From: DASVLX01 sp036384655
Lineage (GTDB): Bacteria > Actinomycetota > Actinomycetes > Mycobacteriales > Pseudonocardiaceae
NCBI GenBank assembly: GCA_036384655.1
Contig: DASVLX010000084.1
Location: 1-64,000 of the forward strand
DNA length: 64,000 nucleotides
Direction: 5' to 3'
In this document: positions 33,298-42,432 of the stretch, in pieces
Layout of the letters: every line of letters begins with the position of its first letter
Position numbering within the stretch: the stretch's first letter is position 1
Translations under genes and position numbers: made by a program
Notes under the pieces: model-generated
The model's database searches: none
What the model saw: only the letters and a program-made list of their open reading frames with translations
Told to the model about the DNA's origin: nothing

Positions 33298-34587
33298 TCA
33301 GACGAGCACGGCACCTTCGGCCACGCCGATGGCGCGCATGTCCCGATACCAGCGCTCCACCGGATGTTCCTTCACATATCCATGGCCACCGAGCAGTTGG
33401 ACCCCGTCGCTGCCGATCCGCATTCCCTTGTCCGCGCACAGGATTCGGGCCAGCGCGACCTGCCGGTCGAACGGCTTGCCCTGCTCGGCCAGGCTTGCCG
33501 CGCGATACGTGGCCAGCCGCATGCCGTCCAGCTCGATGCCGATGTCGGCGACCTTGAAGGCCACCGCCTGCCGGTGACTGATCGGCTCGCCGAACGCGAC
33601 CCGTCCGTTGACGTAGGGGATCACGTAGTCGAGCACGGCCTGGGCGGTGCCCAGCGCCAACCCGCACCAGGCGAGCCGGGACAGCCGGACGCAGTCGCGG
33701 TAGTCGTCGGTGCTGCCGAGCAGCGCGGTGTCCGGCACGGTGACCCGCTCCAACACCAGCCGGCCGATGCCGGCGGCCCGCACGCCCATCGACGGATCGG
33801 CCTCGATGGTCAGGCCGGCGGTGCTGGACTCGATCACGAACAGCACCGGGCCGGCATCCTCCAGTTGGGCGCCCACCACGAACAGTTCTGCCTCGGCCGC
33901 GCGTGGAACGAGCGACTTCACGCCGTCGAGGACGTATCCGCCGGCGGTGCGCCGGGCGACGGTCGCGGGTGCCAGCGCGTCGAACAGCGGGCGCGGTTCG
34001 GCGAGCGCGAGCGCGGCGGCCGGCACGTTGTCCCCGACGAAGGCGGGCAGGTAACGGGCCTGTTGTTCGCCGTCGCCCCAGAGCACCAGCGCGGTGCTCA
34101 CCGCCGAGGGCGCCAGGATCGCGACGGCCTGGCCCATGTCACCCTGCGCGAGCGCCTCGGCCACCAGCACATTCGTGACCGCGGACCGTTCGGTGCCGGC
34201 CCCGCCGAGTTCCTCGGGCACCCCAATCAGCGTCAGCCCCAGTTCGGATGCCTTGTCCAGGACGTCCTCGGGCGTTGCGCAGGCGGCGTCCGCCTCGGCG
34301 GCGACCGGCCGGAGCTGGTCGGCGGCGAGATCCCGAACGGTCTCCTGGACCATCCGCTGTTCGTCGGTGGGGGTGAGGTCGAACAGGTTCGAGCCGGCGC
34401 TGGCCGGCAGTCGCGCCGGCGCGGATCGCCTGGCCACGGCCAGGAACGTCCGGCTGGCGGCGGCGATGGTGCGGAAACCGGTCCTGGTCGCCTCGTATAC
34501 GGTCCGCTCGACGGGTCTACGCAGGCCAAAGCGGTCGATCAGGGTTGAACCGGCCAGTTTGTTGAGTGCCGCGATGCCCAGCGACAT
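33298..34587 (-). CDS. Acyl-CoA dehydrogenase (FadE23-like)
   Basis: ATG 34587 is chosen. Longer frames to 34749 run through the palindromic promoter element. 429 residues: a ~70-residue N-terminal extension, then LTPTDEQRMVQETVRDLAAD opening the dehydrogenase fold, GVPEELGGAGTERS, LALAEPRPLFDALAP, and the C-terminal ARILCADKGMRIGSDGVQLLGGHGYVKEHPVERWYRDMRA. The FAD site is less canonical than its partner's, as expected for the second subunit of a heteromeric dehydrogenase. First gene of a two-gene minus-strand unit behind the palindrome at 34699. Confidence 0.88.
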   Translation of the reverse strand: MSLGIAALNKLAGSTLIDRFGLRRPVERTVYEATRTGFRTIAAASRTFLAVARRSAPARLPASAGSNLFDLTPTDEQRMVQETVRDLAADQLRPVAAEADAACATPEDVLDKASELGLTLIGVPEELGGAGTERSAVTNVLVAEALAQGDMGQAVAILAPSAVSTALVLWGDGEQQARYLPAFVGDNVPAAALALAEPRPLFDALAPATVARRTAGGYVLDGVKSLVPRAAEAELFVVGAQLEDAGPVLFVIESSTAGLTIEADPSMGVRAAGIGRLVLERVTVPDTALLGSTDDYRDCVRLSRLAWCGLALGTAQAVLDYVIPYVNGRVAFGEPISHRQAVAFKVADIGIELDGMRLATYRAASLAEQGKPFDRQVALARILCADKGMRIGSDGVQLLGGHGYVKEHPVERWYRDMRAIGVAEGAVLV

Positions 34588-34698
34588 GGCGTCCCGCCGG
34601 GGCTCCCGCCCGGGCGCGCTGTTCGAGCCCGGACCGGATGTCGTCCTGGATGACACAGGCTGCCGTCTCCTTCGCCATCCAGGCCGCGCTGGGCCAGA

Positions 34699-34733
34699 TA
34701 GCCTACTGACGAGTAATACCCGCCAGTAGGCTA
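34699..34733. promoter_or_regulatory. 35-base near-palindrome upstream of the acyl-CoA dehydrogenase operon
   Basis: Perfect 10-base arms TAGCCTACTG / CAGTAGGCTA flank a core ACGAGTAATACCCGC that is itself nearly palindromic. It sits about 110 bases upstream of the FadE23-like start. The core resembles 4171-4185 upstream of the acyl-CoA synthetase (11 of 15), so both may bind the same TetR-type fatty-acid regulator. Inference. Confidence 0.55.
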
Positions 34734-34783
34734 CCCGAAGATCCGGCACCCGCCAATGACGAAGGCGACAGCTGTCAGGGCCT

Positions 34784-34825
34784 GTCCGCCTCGGCTAGTC
34801 CGCCTCGACTAGTCCGCCTCGGCCG
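34784..34825. repeat. Three tandem 14-base repeats spanning an MFS stop codon
   Basis: Units starting at 34784, 34798 and 34812 follow GTCCGCCTCGGCTA with one change in the second unit and a diverged end in the third. Read on the minus strand they encode the Ala/Glu-rich MFS C-terminus and its TAG stop. Likely slippage product. Confidence 0.7.
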
Positions 34826-36311
34826 CCTCCGCGGCTGGCACCCGGACCACCGACAGCGGCTTGGCGATGTCCTCCAGGGATCTGCCCTCGGCGGCGACGC
34901 CGAGCGCCGCCGCGATGAGCCCGCCGATCACCATCACCGCCGCGCCCACCATGTAGCCGATGAACAGCATTCCCCGGTCCGGCGCGTCCTTGTTGATCAG
35001 CAGGCCGTAGAACAGTGGCGCCACCGCCCCGACGACCTGCGCGATGCTGAAGAACACCGCGATCGCCTGGGCGCGGACCTCCAGCGGGAAGATCTCGCTG
35101 ACGGTGAGGTAACCGGCGCTCGCACCGGCCGAGGCGAAGAAGAAGATGACCACCCAGGCCGCGGTCTGCGTGGTCGCGTTGAACACACCGGCGCGGAACA
35201 ACACCGCGCTCACCGCGAGCAAGACGCCGGACAACAGATAGGTCCCGGCGATCATCTTCTTGCGGCCGACGGTGTCGAACAGGTGACCGAGCAGCAGCGG
35301 ACCGGACAGGTTGCCGACCGCGAAGGCCAGCCCGTACCAGCCGATATGCGCGTCCGGCACCTTGAAGAAGACCTTCAAGACCGTCGAGTACGTGAAGTAG
35401 ATGGCGTTGTAGAGGAACGACTGGGTGATCATCAGCCCCAGGCCGAGCACCGAGCGCGGGAAATAGTCGCGGATGAGGACCCGCAGCAGGGTGAAGTAGC
35501 CGGTGCGTTTGACCGGCTTGATCTCCAGCGTGCGGCTCTCGTCCACCTGCGGCAGGGTCCGGCCGGTTTTCTCGACCTCCCGCTCGATCTCGGCGACCGC
35601 CTTCTCGGCGTCGGCCGCGCGGCCGTGCATGATCAGCCAGCGCGGGCTCTCCGGCAGATTGCGCCGCACGAAGAGGATCACCACGGCCAGGATCGGCCCG
35701 AGCAGGAAGCCGACCCGCCAGGCGAGGTTCGGGTTGTTCGCGGCCACCTGGTTGTAGATGAGCAGCTCGACGAGGGTGGCGATCACGGCGCCGGCCCAGT
35801 AGGTGCCGTTCACGGCGACGTCGACCCGGCCGCGGAACCGCGCCGGAATCAGTTCGTCGATGGCCGAGTTGATGGCCGCGTATTCGCCGCCGATACCGGT
35901 TCCGGCGATGAACCTGGTCGCGTACAGGAACGCGATCCAGCCGGGGCCCGAACCGGCCGTCGCGGCGGTCAGACCACTACCGACCAGGTACACGCCCAGC
36001 GTGATCATGAAAAGGTTCTTGCGGCCCAGCCGGTCGGACATCCTTCCGAACACCAGCGCGCCGACGACCTGCCCGATCAGGTAGACGGTGGCGGTCGCGC
36101 CGACCGCGGCGGCCGACATGTTGAGCGTGTTCGTGTTGGTGAGCGAGCCACCGACGACGCTGGCGATGGTGATCTCCAGCCCGTCCAGCACCCAGGCGAC
36201 GCCCAGCGCGATCACCATTCTGGTGTGGAAGGGGGACCACGGCAGTCTGTCGATGCGGGCGGGAACGGCACTCCGCACCACTTCATCGGGCCCAGCCACC
36301 GTTGATGACAT
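34809..36311 (-). CDS. MFS transporter, sugar/metabolite:H+ symporter type
   Basis: ATG 36311 follows GAGGTGATACC. 500 residues with 12 helices. Hallmarks: GRMSDRLGRKNLF (motif A, helix 2-3), RFIAGTGIGGEYAAINSAIDELIPARFRGR (helix 4-5), RRNLPESPRWLIMHGR, GHLFDTVGRKKMI and TVSEIFPLEVRAQAIA. These match the sugar-porter/metabolite:H+ symporter family (benzoate, cis,cis-muconate or sugar carriers). A ~65-residue hydrophilic loop lies between helices 6 and 7. It follows the divergent YbjQ operon. Substrate unknown. Confidence 0.88.
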   Translation of the reverse strand: MSSTVAGPDEVVRSAVPARIDRLPWSPFHTRMVIALGVAWVLDGLEITIASVVGGSLTNTNTLNMSAAAVGATATVYLIGQVVGALVFGRMSDRLGRKNLFMITLGVYLVGSGLTAATAGSGPGWIAFLYATRFIAGTGIGGEYAAINSAIDELIPARFRGRVDVAVNGTYWAGAVIATLVELLIYNQVAANNPNLAWRVGFLLGPILAVVILFVRRNLPESPRWLIMHGRAADAEKAVAEIEREVEKTGRTLPQVDESRTLEIKPVKRTGYFTLLRVLIRDYFPRSVLGLGLMITQSFLYNAIYFTYSTVLKVFFKVPDAHIGWYGLAFAVGNLSGPLLLGHLFDTVGRKKMIAGTYLLSGVLLAVSAVLFRAGVFNATTQTAAWVVIFFFASAGASAGYLTVSEIFPLEVRAQAIAVFFSIAQVVGAVAPLFYGLLINKDAPDRGMLFIGYMVGAAVMVIGGLIAAALGVAAEGRSLEDIAKPLSVVRVPAAEAAEAD

Positions 36312-36528
36312 CGGTATCACCTCGTGTTCGCAGGCCTTGACGCTGCGTGACACTTGAGCGTAACCCCCGTCACACCAGATCGCAGTCGCGTCAGCGGGCC
36401 GACACGGGCCGTGTTCTTCACGGTTGCCAGTTGATCGTTACTCGCGAACCGCTCCCCCGCCCGCCGGGCATGGAAGTATGGACATCGTTGCTGCGCCGGA
36501 CGTCGACAGGGCCGATGAGGAGGTCGCC

Positions 36529-37392
36529 GTGGCTGGCGAAGAGGGTTCCTGGCTGCCGGACGCCGCGCGCGACCGGCTGGCCCGGTTCGACGCGTCCGGC
36601 CTGCGCACCTCGCTGCTGCCGGTGCCCGGTGCCGTGGGCGTCGAATCGGTCGGGCTCACCCCGATCGGTGAGGTGATGGGCTGCATCGTGCAGTACATCG
36701 GCTTCGTGGGCGGAGCGAACGCGAACTTCGGCATGGGCACGTGGGGGTTCATGCCGGTCAGCTACCGGCCGTATGTCGACGCGATGTACCACGGCTATGA
36801 CACCGCGCTGGCCCGGATGACCACGGAGGCCGCCGCGATGGGCGCGGACGGCGTGATCGGCGTGCGGCTGACCCGCACCGCGCTCGGCCAGAGCAATCAG
36901 GAGTTCGTCGCGCTCGGCACGGCCGTCCGGGCGCGGTCCACCAGGCGGCCGCGGTCCCTGTTCACCGCCGCGCTGCCCGGCCAGGACGTGGCCAAGCTGA
37001 TGCACGCCGGCTGGGTGCCGTCCCGGATCGCCATCGGCCTGGCCGTCGAGGCCCAGTACCTCGACTGGAACAGCCGTAACCAGATGAGCATGCTGTCCGG
37101 CAACACCGAGGTGAACGCGCCCACCGAGTTGATCACTCGGGCGCGGCATTTCGCTCGGGACACCTTCGGGCGACACGCCCGGGGCATGCATGCCGACGGC
37201 GCGATCGTGTCGCGTGTCCAACTGCGCTCCTGGGAACAGGAGGCCAACAACGCCACCCTGCTGTGCGCCGAGTCGGAGGTATTCGGCACCGCCATCGCGC
37301 GATTCCACACCGGCCACCGGCCGCCCAGCAACGCGTTGACGATCATGCCCCTGCGGGCTCCCAACGGACCGATCGTGAAGAGGCAGTCATGA
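36529..37392 (+). CDS. YbjQ-type heavy-metal-binding-domain protein (first of two)
   Basis: GTG 36529 is chosen because GATGAGGAGGTCGCC precedes it at good spacing; ATG 36478 would add 17 residues. The product holds two copies of a YbjQ-like domain: GVESVGLTPIGEVMGCIVQY with ARMTTEAAAMGADGVIGVRL and FVALGTAV, then WVPSRIAIGLAVEAQY with ARHFARDTFGRHARGMHADG and AESEVFGTAI. YbjQ domains assemble as pentamers; the heavy-metal label is historical. Function unknown. Its stop overlaps the next start (ATGA). Confidence 0.72.
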   Translation: MAGEEGSWLPDAARDRLARFDASGLRTSLLPVPGAVGVESVGLTPIGEVMGCIVQYIGFVGGANANFGMGTWGFMPVSYRPYVDAMYHGYDTALARMTTEAAAMGADGVIGVRLTRTALGQSNQEFVALGTAVRARSTRRPRSLFTAALPGQDVAKLMHAGWVPSRIAIGLAVEAQYLDWNSRNQMSMLSGNTEVNAPTELITRARHFARDTFGRHARGMHADGAIVSRVQLRSWEQEANNATLLCAESEVFGTAIARFHTGHRPPSNALTIMPLRAPNGPIVKRQS

Positions 37393-38207
37393 CCAGTGCG
37401 GACGAGCGGCAGGACATTCCCGAGGATGCGATGCGCCGGCTGGCCGAGATGCGGCCGGGCCAGACCACCGCACTGTTCACTTCGGACCTGAGCGTCAACG
37501 AGTTCCTGCTCGTGCGGGAGGCCGGCTTCCGGCCACTGGGTATGGTGTTGGGGTCCAGCATCTACCACGTTGGATTCCAGTTCGGACGGTGGAACAGGAA
37601 CCAGGAACTGGAAACCCTGTCCAACGCGATGTATCACGCCCGCGAGCTGGCGATGACCCGGATGGAGGCCGAGGCCGACGTGCTCGGCGCGGACGGGATC
37701 GTCGGCGTGCGGCTGGAAATCGAGTTCAAGGAGTTCGGCAACGACCTGGCCGAGTTCATCGCGATCGGCACCGCCGTGAAGGCCGACGAGCCGGGAAGCT
37801 GGCGCAACAACCAGAACAAGCCCTTCACCTCCGACCTGTCCGGCCAGGACTTCTGGACGTTGATCCAGTCCGGTTACGCGCCGCTCGGCATGGTGATGGG
37901 CTCGTGCGTCTATCACATCGCGCACCAACGGTTCTGGCAGGCGGTCGGCAACATCGGCCAGAACGTGGAGATCCCACAGTTCACTGAGGCGCTGTATGAC
38001 GCGCGGGAACTGGCCATGTCGCGGATGCAGGCCGAGGCGGAATCCTTCCACGCCGAGGGAATCGTGGGCGTGCAGTTGTTGTCGCTGCCGCACCGCTGGG
38101 GTGGGCACACCACCGAGTTCTTCGCGATCGGCACCGCGATCCGGCCGTTGCGGGCCGATCATGAGATCAGCAAACCGCAACTAGTACTTCCGTTGGTGGA
38201 CACATGA
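37389..38207 (+). CDS. YbjQ-type heavy-metal-binding-domain protein (second)
   Basis: 272 residues with two YbjQ-like repeats: GFRPLGMVLGSSIYHVGFQF ... ARELAMTRMEAEADVLGADG ... EFIAIGTAV, and GYAPLGMVMGSCVYHIAHQR ... ARELAMSRMQAEAESFHAEG ... EFFAIGTAI. The repeats are more similar to each other than to those of the upstream protein. A TTALFTSDLSVNEF motif precedes the first and FTSDLSGQDFW the second. ATGA overlaps on both sides place it in a coupled three-gene unit. No catalytic motif is seen. Confidence 0.75.
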   Translation: MTSADERQDIPEDAMRRLAEMRPGQTTALFTSDLSVNEFLLVREAGFRPLGMVLGSSIYHVGFQFGRWNRNQELETLSNAMYHARELAMTRMEAEADVLGADGIVGVRLEIEFKEFGNDLAEFIAIGTAVKADEPGSWRNNQNKPFTSDLSGQDFWTLIQSGYAPLGMVMGSCVYHIAHQRFWQAVGNIGQNVEIPQFTEALYDARELAMSRMQAEAESFHAEGIVGVQLLSLPHRWGGHTTEFFAIGTAIRPLRADHEISKPQLVLPLVDT

Positions 38208-38617
38208 CAAGTGGTGATATCACCCCGGCCTGGGACATGCACATGGTCATCGCGGCACTGCGGACCGACCGGGCGGATGTGGAGTCGTACAGCCGGGTGC
38301 TGACCAACATGCTCGGCGACGCGCTGCCCGAGGGCATGGTCGAGGTCGACCACCGGCGCAGCGTGGGCGACCGGGTGAGCGGTCGGCCCGGCCAGCCGGT
38401 GGCCGTCCGGGTGTACGCGCCGGAGCGCGAACTCGAACTGCGCCAGGGCCGGCACGGCGTCGAGGCCGAGGTCCGCACCGTCGTGCACAAGGTGGTGATC
38501 AGCCGCAAGCAGGTCGCGATCGACGAGTGGCTGGTCGTCCTGGCCGACGAACTGAAGAAGCTCGCCGCCCGCGACTCCGCCGCCCGCGAGGTCCTCTCCC
38601 GCCTCTTCGGCGCGTGA
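38204..38617 (+). CDS. Conserved actinobacterial hypothetical protein
   Basis: 137 residues, ATGA overlap with the YbjQ gene. Polar and mixed alpha/beta, with AALRTDRADVESYSRVLTNM, RRSVGDRVSGRPGQPVAVRV and a C-terminal helix EWLVVLADELKKLAARDSAA. No Cys, no signal and no membrane segment. It resembles small proteins that accompany paired YbjQ-type genes in actinomycetes, but I recognise no named family. Co-translation suggests it acts with the two YbjQ proteins. Confidence 0.65.
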   Translation: MTSGDITPAWDMHMVIAALRTDRADVESYSRVLTNMLGDALPEGMVEVDHRRSVGDRVSGRPGQPVAVRVYAPERELELRQGRHGVEAEVRTVVHKVVISRKQVAIDEWLVVLADELKKLAARDSAAREVLSRLFGA

Positions 38618-38619
38618 CG

Positions 38620-39906
38620 ATGAGACGCTTATTGGTCGACCTGGAGTTGGCGGCTCACTGGCCGGTACGCCTGTATCACCGGGGGTTCGGCCGATTCAAC
38701 GCGGCGCTGTTGCGGACACCCCTGCTCAAGACCGACGACACGACCGACGTGTTCCGTCGGATGGTTGACCTTGGTCTGCCCGGCGCGATGCGCACCCTCG
38801 CCGTGGTGCTGTGGCACCAGGGGCACGTCTATGAGGCCGAGATGTGGTACCGGAGAGCGGCCAGGAAAGGCGATAAACGCGCCATAGACACCGTGGGCGC
38901 TCTGCTCGCGAAACATGGCAAGGCGGAGGAAGCGGAAGCGTGGTACCGGAAAGCCGCGGGAAATGGCGTGACCGGCGCCATGAACAACCTCGGCATCCTG
39001 CTATGGCAGCGCGGTGACATCAAAGAAGCCGAAGCGTGGTACCGGAAAGCCGCCGGAAGGGGCGAAAAGTACGCCATGGCCAATCTCGCCTCTCTGCTCA
39101 AGAAGCGCGGAGAGACGGCGGAAGCCGAGTACTGGTACCGGAAGGCCGCGCGACTCGGAAACGACGTTGCCACCCATCAGTTGGGCCTCATACTCGAAGC
39201 TCGCGGTCAGGTGGCGGAGGCGCAGCGGTGCTACTTGCGGGCCGCGCAGCAGGGTAACCCGCACGGGATGTGGGCCGTGGGCGTCCTCCAGAGTCAGAAG
39301 GAAAACGACTTCGGCGCCGAGCGGTGGTGGAAGAGGTCGGCTCGCGGCGGTGTTCCCAACGCCATGACAGCGCTCGGGCGGTTGAGCGACCGGCACGAGC
39401 GTCTGGACGAGGCAGTCGTCTGGTTCCGGAAAGCCATCGCGGCGGGTGACGCACGCGCCTCGACCTATGTGAGCCTCGCCATCACACTGTCCAAACTGGA
39501 TCGTCAGGACGAAGCCATGTCGTGGATAGCGAAGGCGGCCGAGGCTGGCGAGACCACCGCGATGTACGTGCTGGGCCGGGATCTGAAGAGTAAGGGCCGA
39601 ATGGATGAGGCCGAACGCTGGCTGCGCGGCGCCGCCGAGGCCGGCAATGGCAAGGCAATGTTCAGTTTGGCCGTGATACTCGACAGCCAGGAGCGAACTC
39701 CCGAAGCGGAACAGTGGTATCGGCGGGCCGTGGACACGGGCATAACGGAGGCCATGGTCAACCTCGGCGGATATGCCTACGAGAAGGGTGATCTCGCCGA
39801 GGCCGAGCGACTGTGGCGACGGGCCGCCGAGGGTGGCGAATCCGTCGCCATCCACAACCTCGAAGTCCTACTCGAGGAACAGACCCACCCCGACGAGGCG
39901 TCCTAG
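38620..39906 (+). CDS. Sel1-like/TPR repeat protein
   Basis: ATG 38620 is two bases after the previous stop; a GTG at 38614 overlapping that stop is also in frame. 428 residues of about eleven helical-pair repeats with a 36-residue period, of the form AEAWYRKAAGNGVTGAMNNL (Sel1-like). Typical Sel1 residues Ala, Trp-Tyr, Lys-Ala-Ala and Gly recur in each. No membrane segment or signal peptide. Such solenoids scaffold protein-protein contacts. It is the likely fourth gene of the YbjQ unit. Confidence 0.8.
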   Translation: MRRLLVDLELAAHWPVRLYHRGFGRFNAALLRTPLLKTDDTTDVFRRMVDLGLPGAMRTLAVVLWHQGHVYEAEMWYRRAARKGDKRAIDTVGALLAKHGKAEEAEAWYRKAAGNGVTGAMNNLGILLWQRGDIKEAEAWYRKAAGRGEKYAMANLASLLKKRGETAEAEYWYRKAARLGNDVATHQLGLILEARGQVAEAQRCYLRAAQQGNPHGMWAVGVLQSQKENDFGAERWWKRSARGGVPNAMTALGRLSDRHERLDEAVVWFRKAIAAGDARASTYVSLAITLSKLDRQDEAMSWIAKAAEAGETTAMYVLGRDLKSKGRMDEAERWLRGAAEAGNGKAMFSLAVILDSQERTPEAEQWYRRAVDTGITEAMVNLGGYAYEKGDLAEAERLWRRAAEGGESVAIHNLEVLLEEQTHPDEAS

Positions 39907-39945
39907 GCGGTTCCGGTGTCTCGGGGGCGCGGGGGTGGGAGGGAA

Positions 39946-40620
39946 TTAGGCCGATGGCCACAGGTACTCGATCTCTGGGCGCCCCGACCCGCCGTATCGA
40001 TTACCGCGCCGGACTGAGCCGACGGCGCTGAGGTGCTCCAGGTAGCGCCGGGCGGTGACCCGCGAGATGCCCAGCGCGTCGGCGACCTCGTGGGCCGACC
40101 GGCTGACGGGAGCCGCCCGCAGGTGGTCGGTGACGGCCCGCAGGGTGATCTCGTCCAGGCCCTTGGGCACCGCGTCGGTGGTCGGCGGATGCAGGGTGGC
40201 GAAGAGCCGGTCGACCTCGGCCTGGACGACGTGGTCGGTGTGGGTCATCTGGCAGTGATGCAGGGCGTAGCGCTGCAGTTTGGCGCGGAATGTCTTGAAG
40301 GTGAAGGGCTTGAGCAGATAGTCCACCACCCCCAGGCTCATGCAGCGTCGCACCAGTTGCATGTCGCGTACCGATGTCACCACGATGACATCGCACAGCA
40401 CGTGCTCCGCGCGCATCCGGCGCAGCAGTTCCGCGCCGCTGCCGTCGGGCAGTCGCATATCCAGCAGTACCAGGTCCACCGGTACCTCGGCCAACCGTTT
40501 GGCGGCTTCGCGACAGGTGCGGGCCTGGGCCACAACCCGGAATCCCTCCAGCCGACCGATGTAGGTGGCGTGGGCCTCCAGGGCCACCAGTTCGTCATCG
40601 ACCACCAGTACCCCGATCAC
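39946..40620 (-). CDS. Response regulator, CitB/DcuR family
   Basis: 224 residues. The receiver domain has VLVVDDE (acidic pair), phospho-acceptor Asp in VDLVLLDMRLPDGSG, Thr in IVVTSVRD, and Lys in YLLKPFTF. The C-terminal half (after residue ~150) carries an HTH (VADALGISRVTARRYLEHLSAVG) like that of CitB/DcuR/MalR regulators. GTG start overlaps the sensor kinase stop (GTGA). It probably activates the divergent dicarboxylate carrier gene at 42433. Confidence 0.9.
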   Translation of the reverse strand: MIGVLVVDDELVALEAHATYIGRLEGFRVVAQARTCREAAKRLAEVPVDLVLLDMRLPDGSGAELLRRMRAEHVLCDVIVVTSVRDMQLVRRCMSLGVVDYLLKPFTFKTFRAKLQRYALHHCQMTHTDHVVQAEVDRLFATLHPPTTDAVPKGLDEITLRAVTDHLRAAPVSRSAHEVADALGISRVTARRYLEHLSAVGSVRRGNRYGGSGRPEIEYLWPSA

Positions 40621-42185
40621 GGCGCGCCGCCCAGCGTGACGCGGAACCGGGCACCGCCCAACTCCGAGCTACCACAGGTGATGGTGCCGCCGTGCCGGGT
40701 GACGATCTCGCGTACCAGCGGCAGGCCCAGGCCGTGGCCCTCCGGATCGGCCTTGGTGGTCCAGCCCCGCTCGAAGATCAGCTCCCGCGCATCCTCCGGG
40801 AGCCCCGGCCCGGAATCCTCGATCTCCAGGTTGAAGGATTCCTCGTCGGATTCGACCAGCAGATCGACGTGCCGGTACTCGCAGGACGCGACGGCATCGA
40901 AGGCATTGTCGAGCAGGTTGCCGATGATGGTGACGATCTCGTCGGCCCCCACCGGCGCTCCGTCGGTCCGGCTGTCGGGATCAACCACCAGATCGATGCC
41001 GCGTTCGGCGGCCTGCGCGGCCTTGCCCAGCAGGATGGCGTCCAGCACGGGTTCGTCGTCGGTCCGGAACCTGTCGGCCACCAGTTGGGCGGTCTGGAGG
41101 CCCTGGGTGGCGAGGCTGAGGGCATGCTCGGGCCGGTCCAGTTCGATCAGCGACACCACGGTGTGCAGGCGGTTGTTCGACTCATGGTTCTGCGCCCGCA
41201 GGTCCGCGGCCAGGCCGCGGACCGTGGCCAGTTCCCCGGTGATCTTCTGCAGTTCGGTGCGGTCACGCATGGTGACTACCGAGCCGACCACATGTCCGTC
41301 GCGGCGGGCCTCCTGGTGATTGACCACGATGGTGCGCGAGCCGACCACGACAAGCCGGTCGGCGTACAGCTCCCCGTCGGAGGGAGGAGCGGTGAGGGCG
41401 GCCGGCAGGCCCAGATCGGCGAAGGGCCGGCCGGTCGGATCGTCCGCCAGGCCCAGCAGCCGGCAGGCCTCGTCGTTGACCAGGGTGACCACGCCCTCGG
41501 GGTCCAGCAGCACCAGACCCTCGCGGATCGCGTGCAGCACGGCGTGGTGGTACTCGTACATATGGCCCAGTTCGACCTCGTTCATGTGGTGCGTCCGGTG
41601 TGCCAGGCGCCGGTTGAGGGCCAGCGCCTGCGCCGTGCCGATGACCGCCAGGATCAGGGTCACGGCACCGAGCAGCAGCAGTTGACGAGGCATGGCGGCG
41701 GCGATGTGGTCGACGGTCACCCCGACCGCGACCATGCCGATCACCTTCTTGCCGTCGAAGACCGGCACGACGGTGCGAATAGACCGTCCCAGGGTTCCCA
41801 CGTACGACTCGGTGAGGTCGTGGCCGGCCATGGCGGCGGCGGTGTCGCCCACGAAGGTCTGCCCGACGCGCCCGGCGACCGGGTGGGTGTAGCGCGTCCG
41901 TGATGGATCCATCACCACCACGAAGTCGGTCTCGGTGGCGAGCATGGTCTGTTCGGCGAAGGCGCTCAGTTCGGGCGACGGCGCACCCGCTCGCAGATCC
42001 CGCACGGTGATCGGGGCCAGTGCCACCGTGTGCGCGACGTTCGCCGTACGCATCTCGGCCCGCTCCACCTGGGTCTCGCGGGACGACCAGGCGAGTATCG
42101 CCGCGGCGCCGACCACCACCGCCAAGGCGCCGATCAGCTGCAGGCGGAGGAACTGGGCGGCGAGGGAACGCCCCTTGCGTGCCAT
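40617..42185 (-). CDS. Sensor histidine kinase, CitA/DcuS family
   Basis: 522 residues: helix 1 (about 14-34), a periplasmic PASp/sCache sensor (35-168, with MDPSRTRYTHPVAGRVGQTF and IRTVVPVFDGKKVIGMVAVG), helix 2 (170-190), a cytosolic PAS (AIREGLVLLDPEGVVTLVNDEA), the His-box RAQNHESNNRLHTVVSL, and a catalytic ATPase domain (GNLLDNAFDA, DSGPGLP, GHGLGLPLV). This is the citrate/C4-dicarboxylate sensor layout. RYTHP matches the Arg/Thr/His dicarboxylate-binding pattern of the family. It is paired with the overlapping response regulator. Confidence 0.92.
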   Translation of the reverse strand: MARKGRSLAAQFLRLQLIGALAVVVGAAAILAWSSRETQVERAEMRTANVAHTVALAPITVRDLRAGAPSPELSAFAEQTMLATETDFVVVMDPSRTRYTHPVAGRVGQTFVGDTAAAMAGHDLTESYVGTLGRSIRTVVPVFDGKKVIGMVAVGVTVDHIAAAMPRQLLLLGAVTLILAVIGTAQALALNRRLAHRTHHMNEVELGHMYEYHHAVLHAIREGLVLLDPEGVVTLVNDEACRLLGLADDPTGRPFADLGLPAALTAPPSDGELYADRLVVVGSRTIVVNHQEARRDGHVVGSVVTMRDRTELQKITGELATVRGLAADLRAQNHESNNRLHTVVSLIELDRPEHALSLATQGLQTAQLVADRFRTDDEPVLDAILLGKAAQAAERGIDLVVDPDSRTDGAPVGADEIVTIIGNLLDNAFDAVASCEYRHVDLLVESDEESFNLEIEDSGPGLPEDARELIFERGWTTKADPEGHGLGLPLVREIVTRHGGTITCGSSELGGARFRVTLGGAP

Positions 42186-42432
42186 GCCGGAATTCTGTCT
42201 CCGATGGCTTTAGCAACCCGAGACGACCCCGCACTTCTGTGGTTTGGCACATAGCCGTGGGAGCCGGTGCCGGTCTGGACGGGGGCACCGCGGCAAGCCC
42301 CGTGAACACTATGAACGAAACCCGATGACCACCGCCGCGGCTTCGACACTCGCTTCCGGAAGGGCTCAGAGGGAGCCCCGCATGGAAGGAACCGCTCATG
42401 GCCCGGATCGAGTCGTGCGTGGTGAGGGCCCG

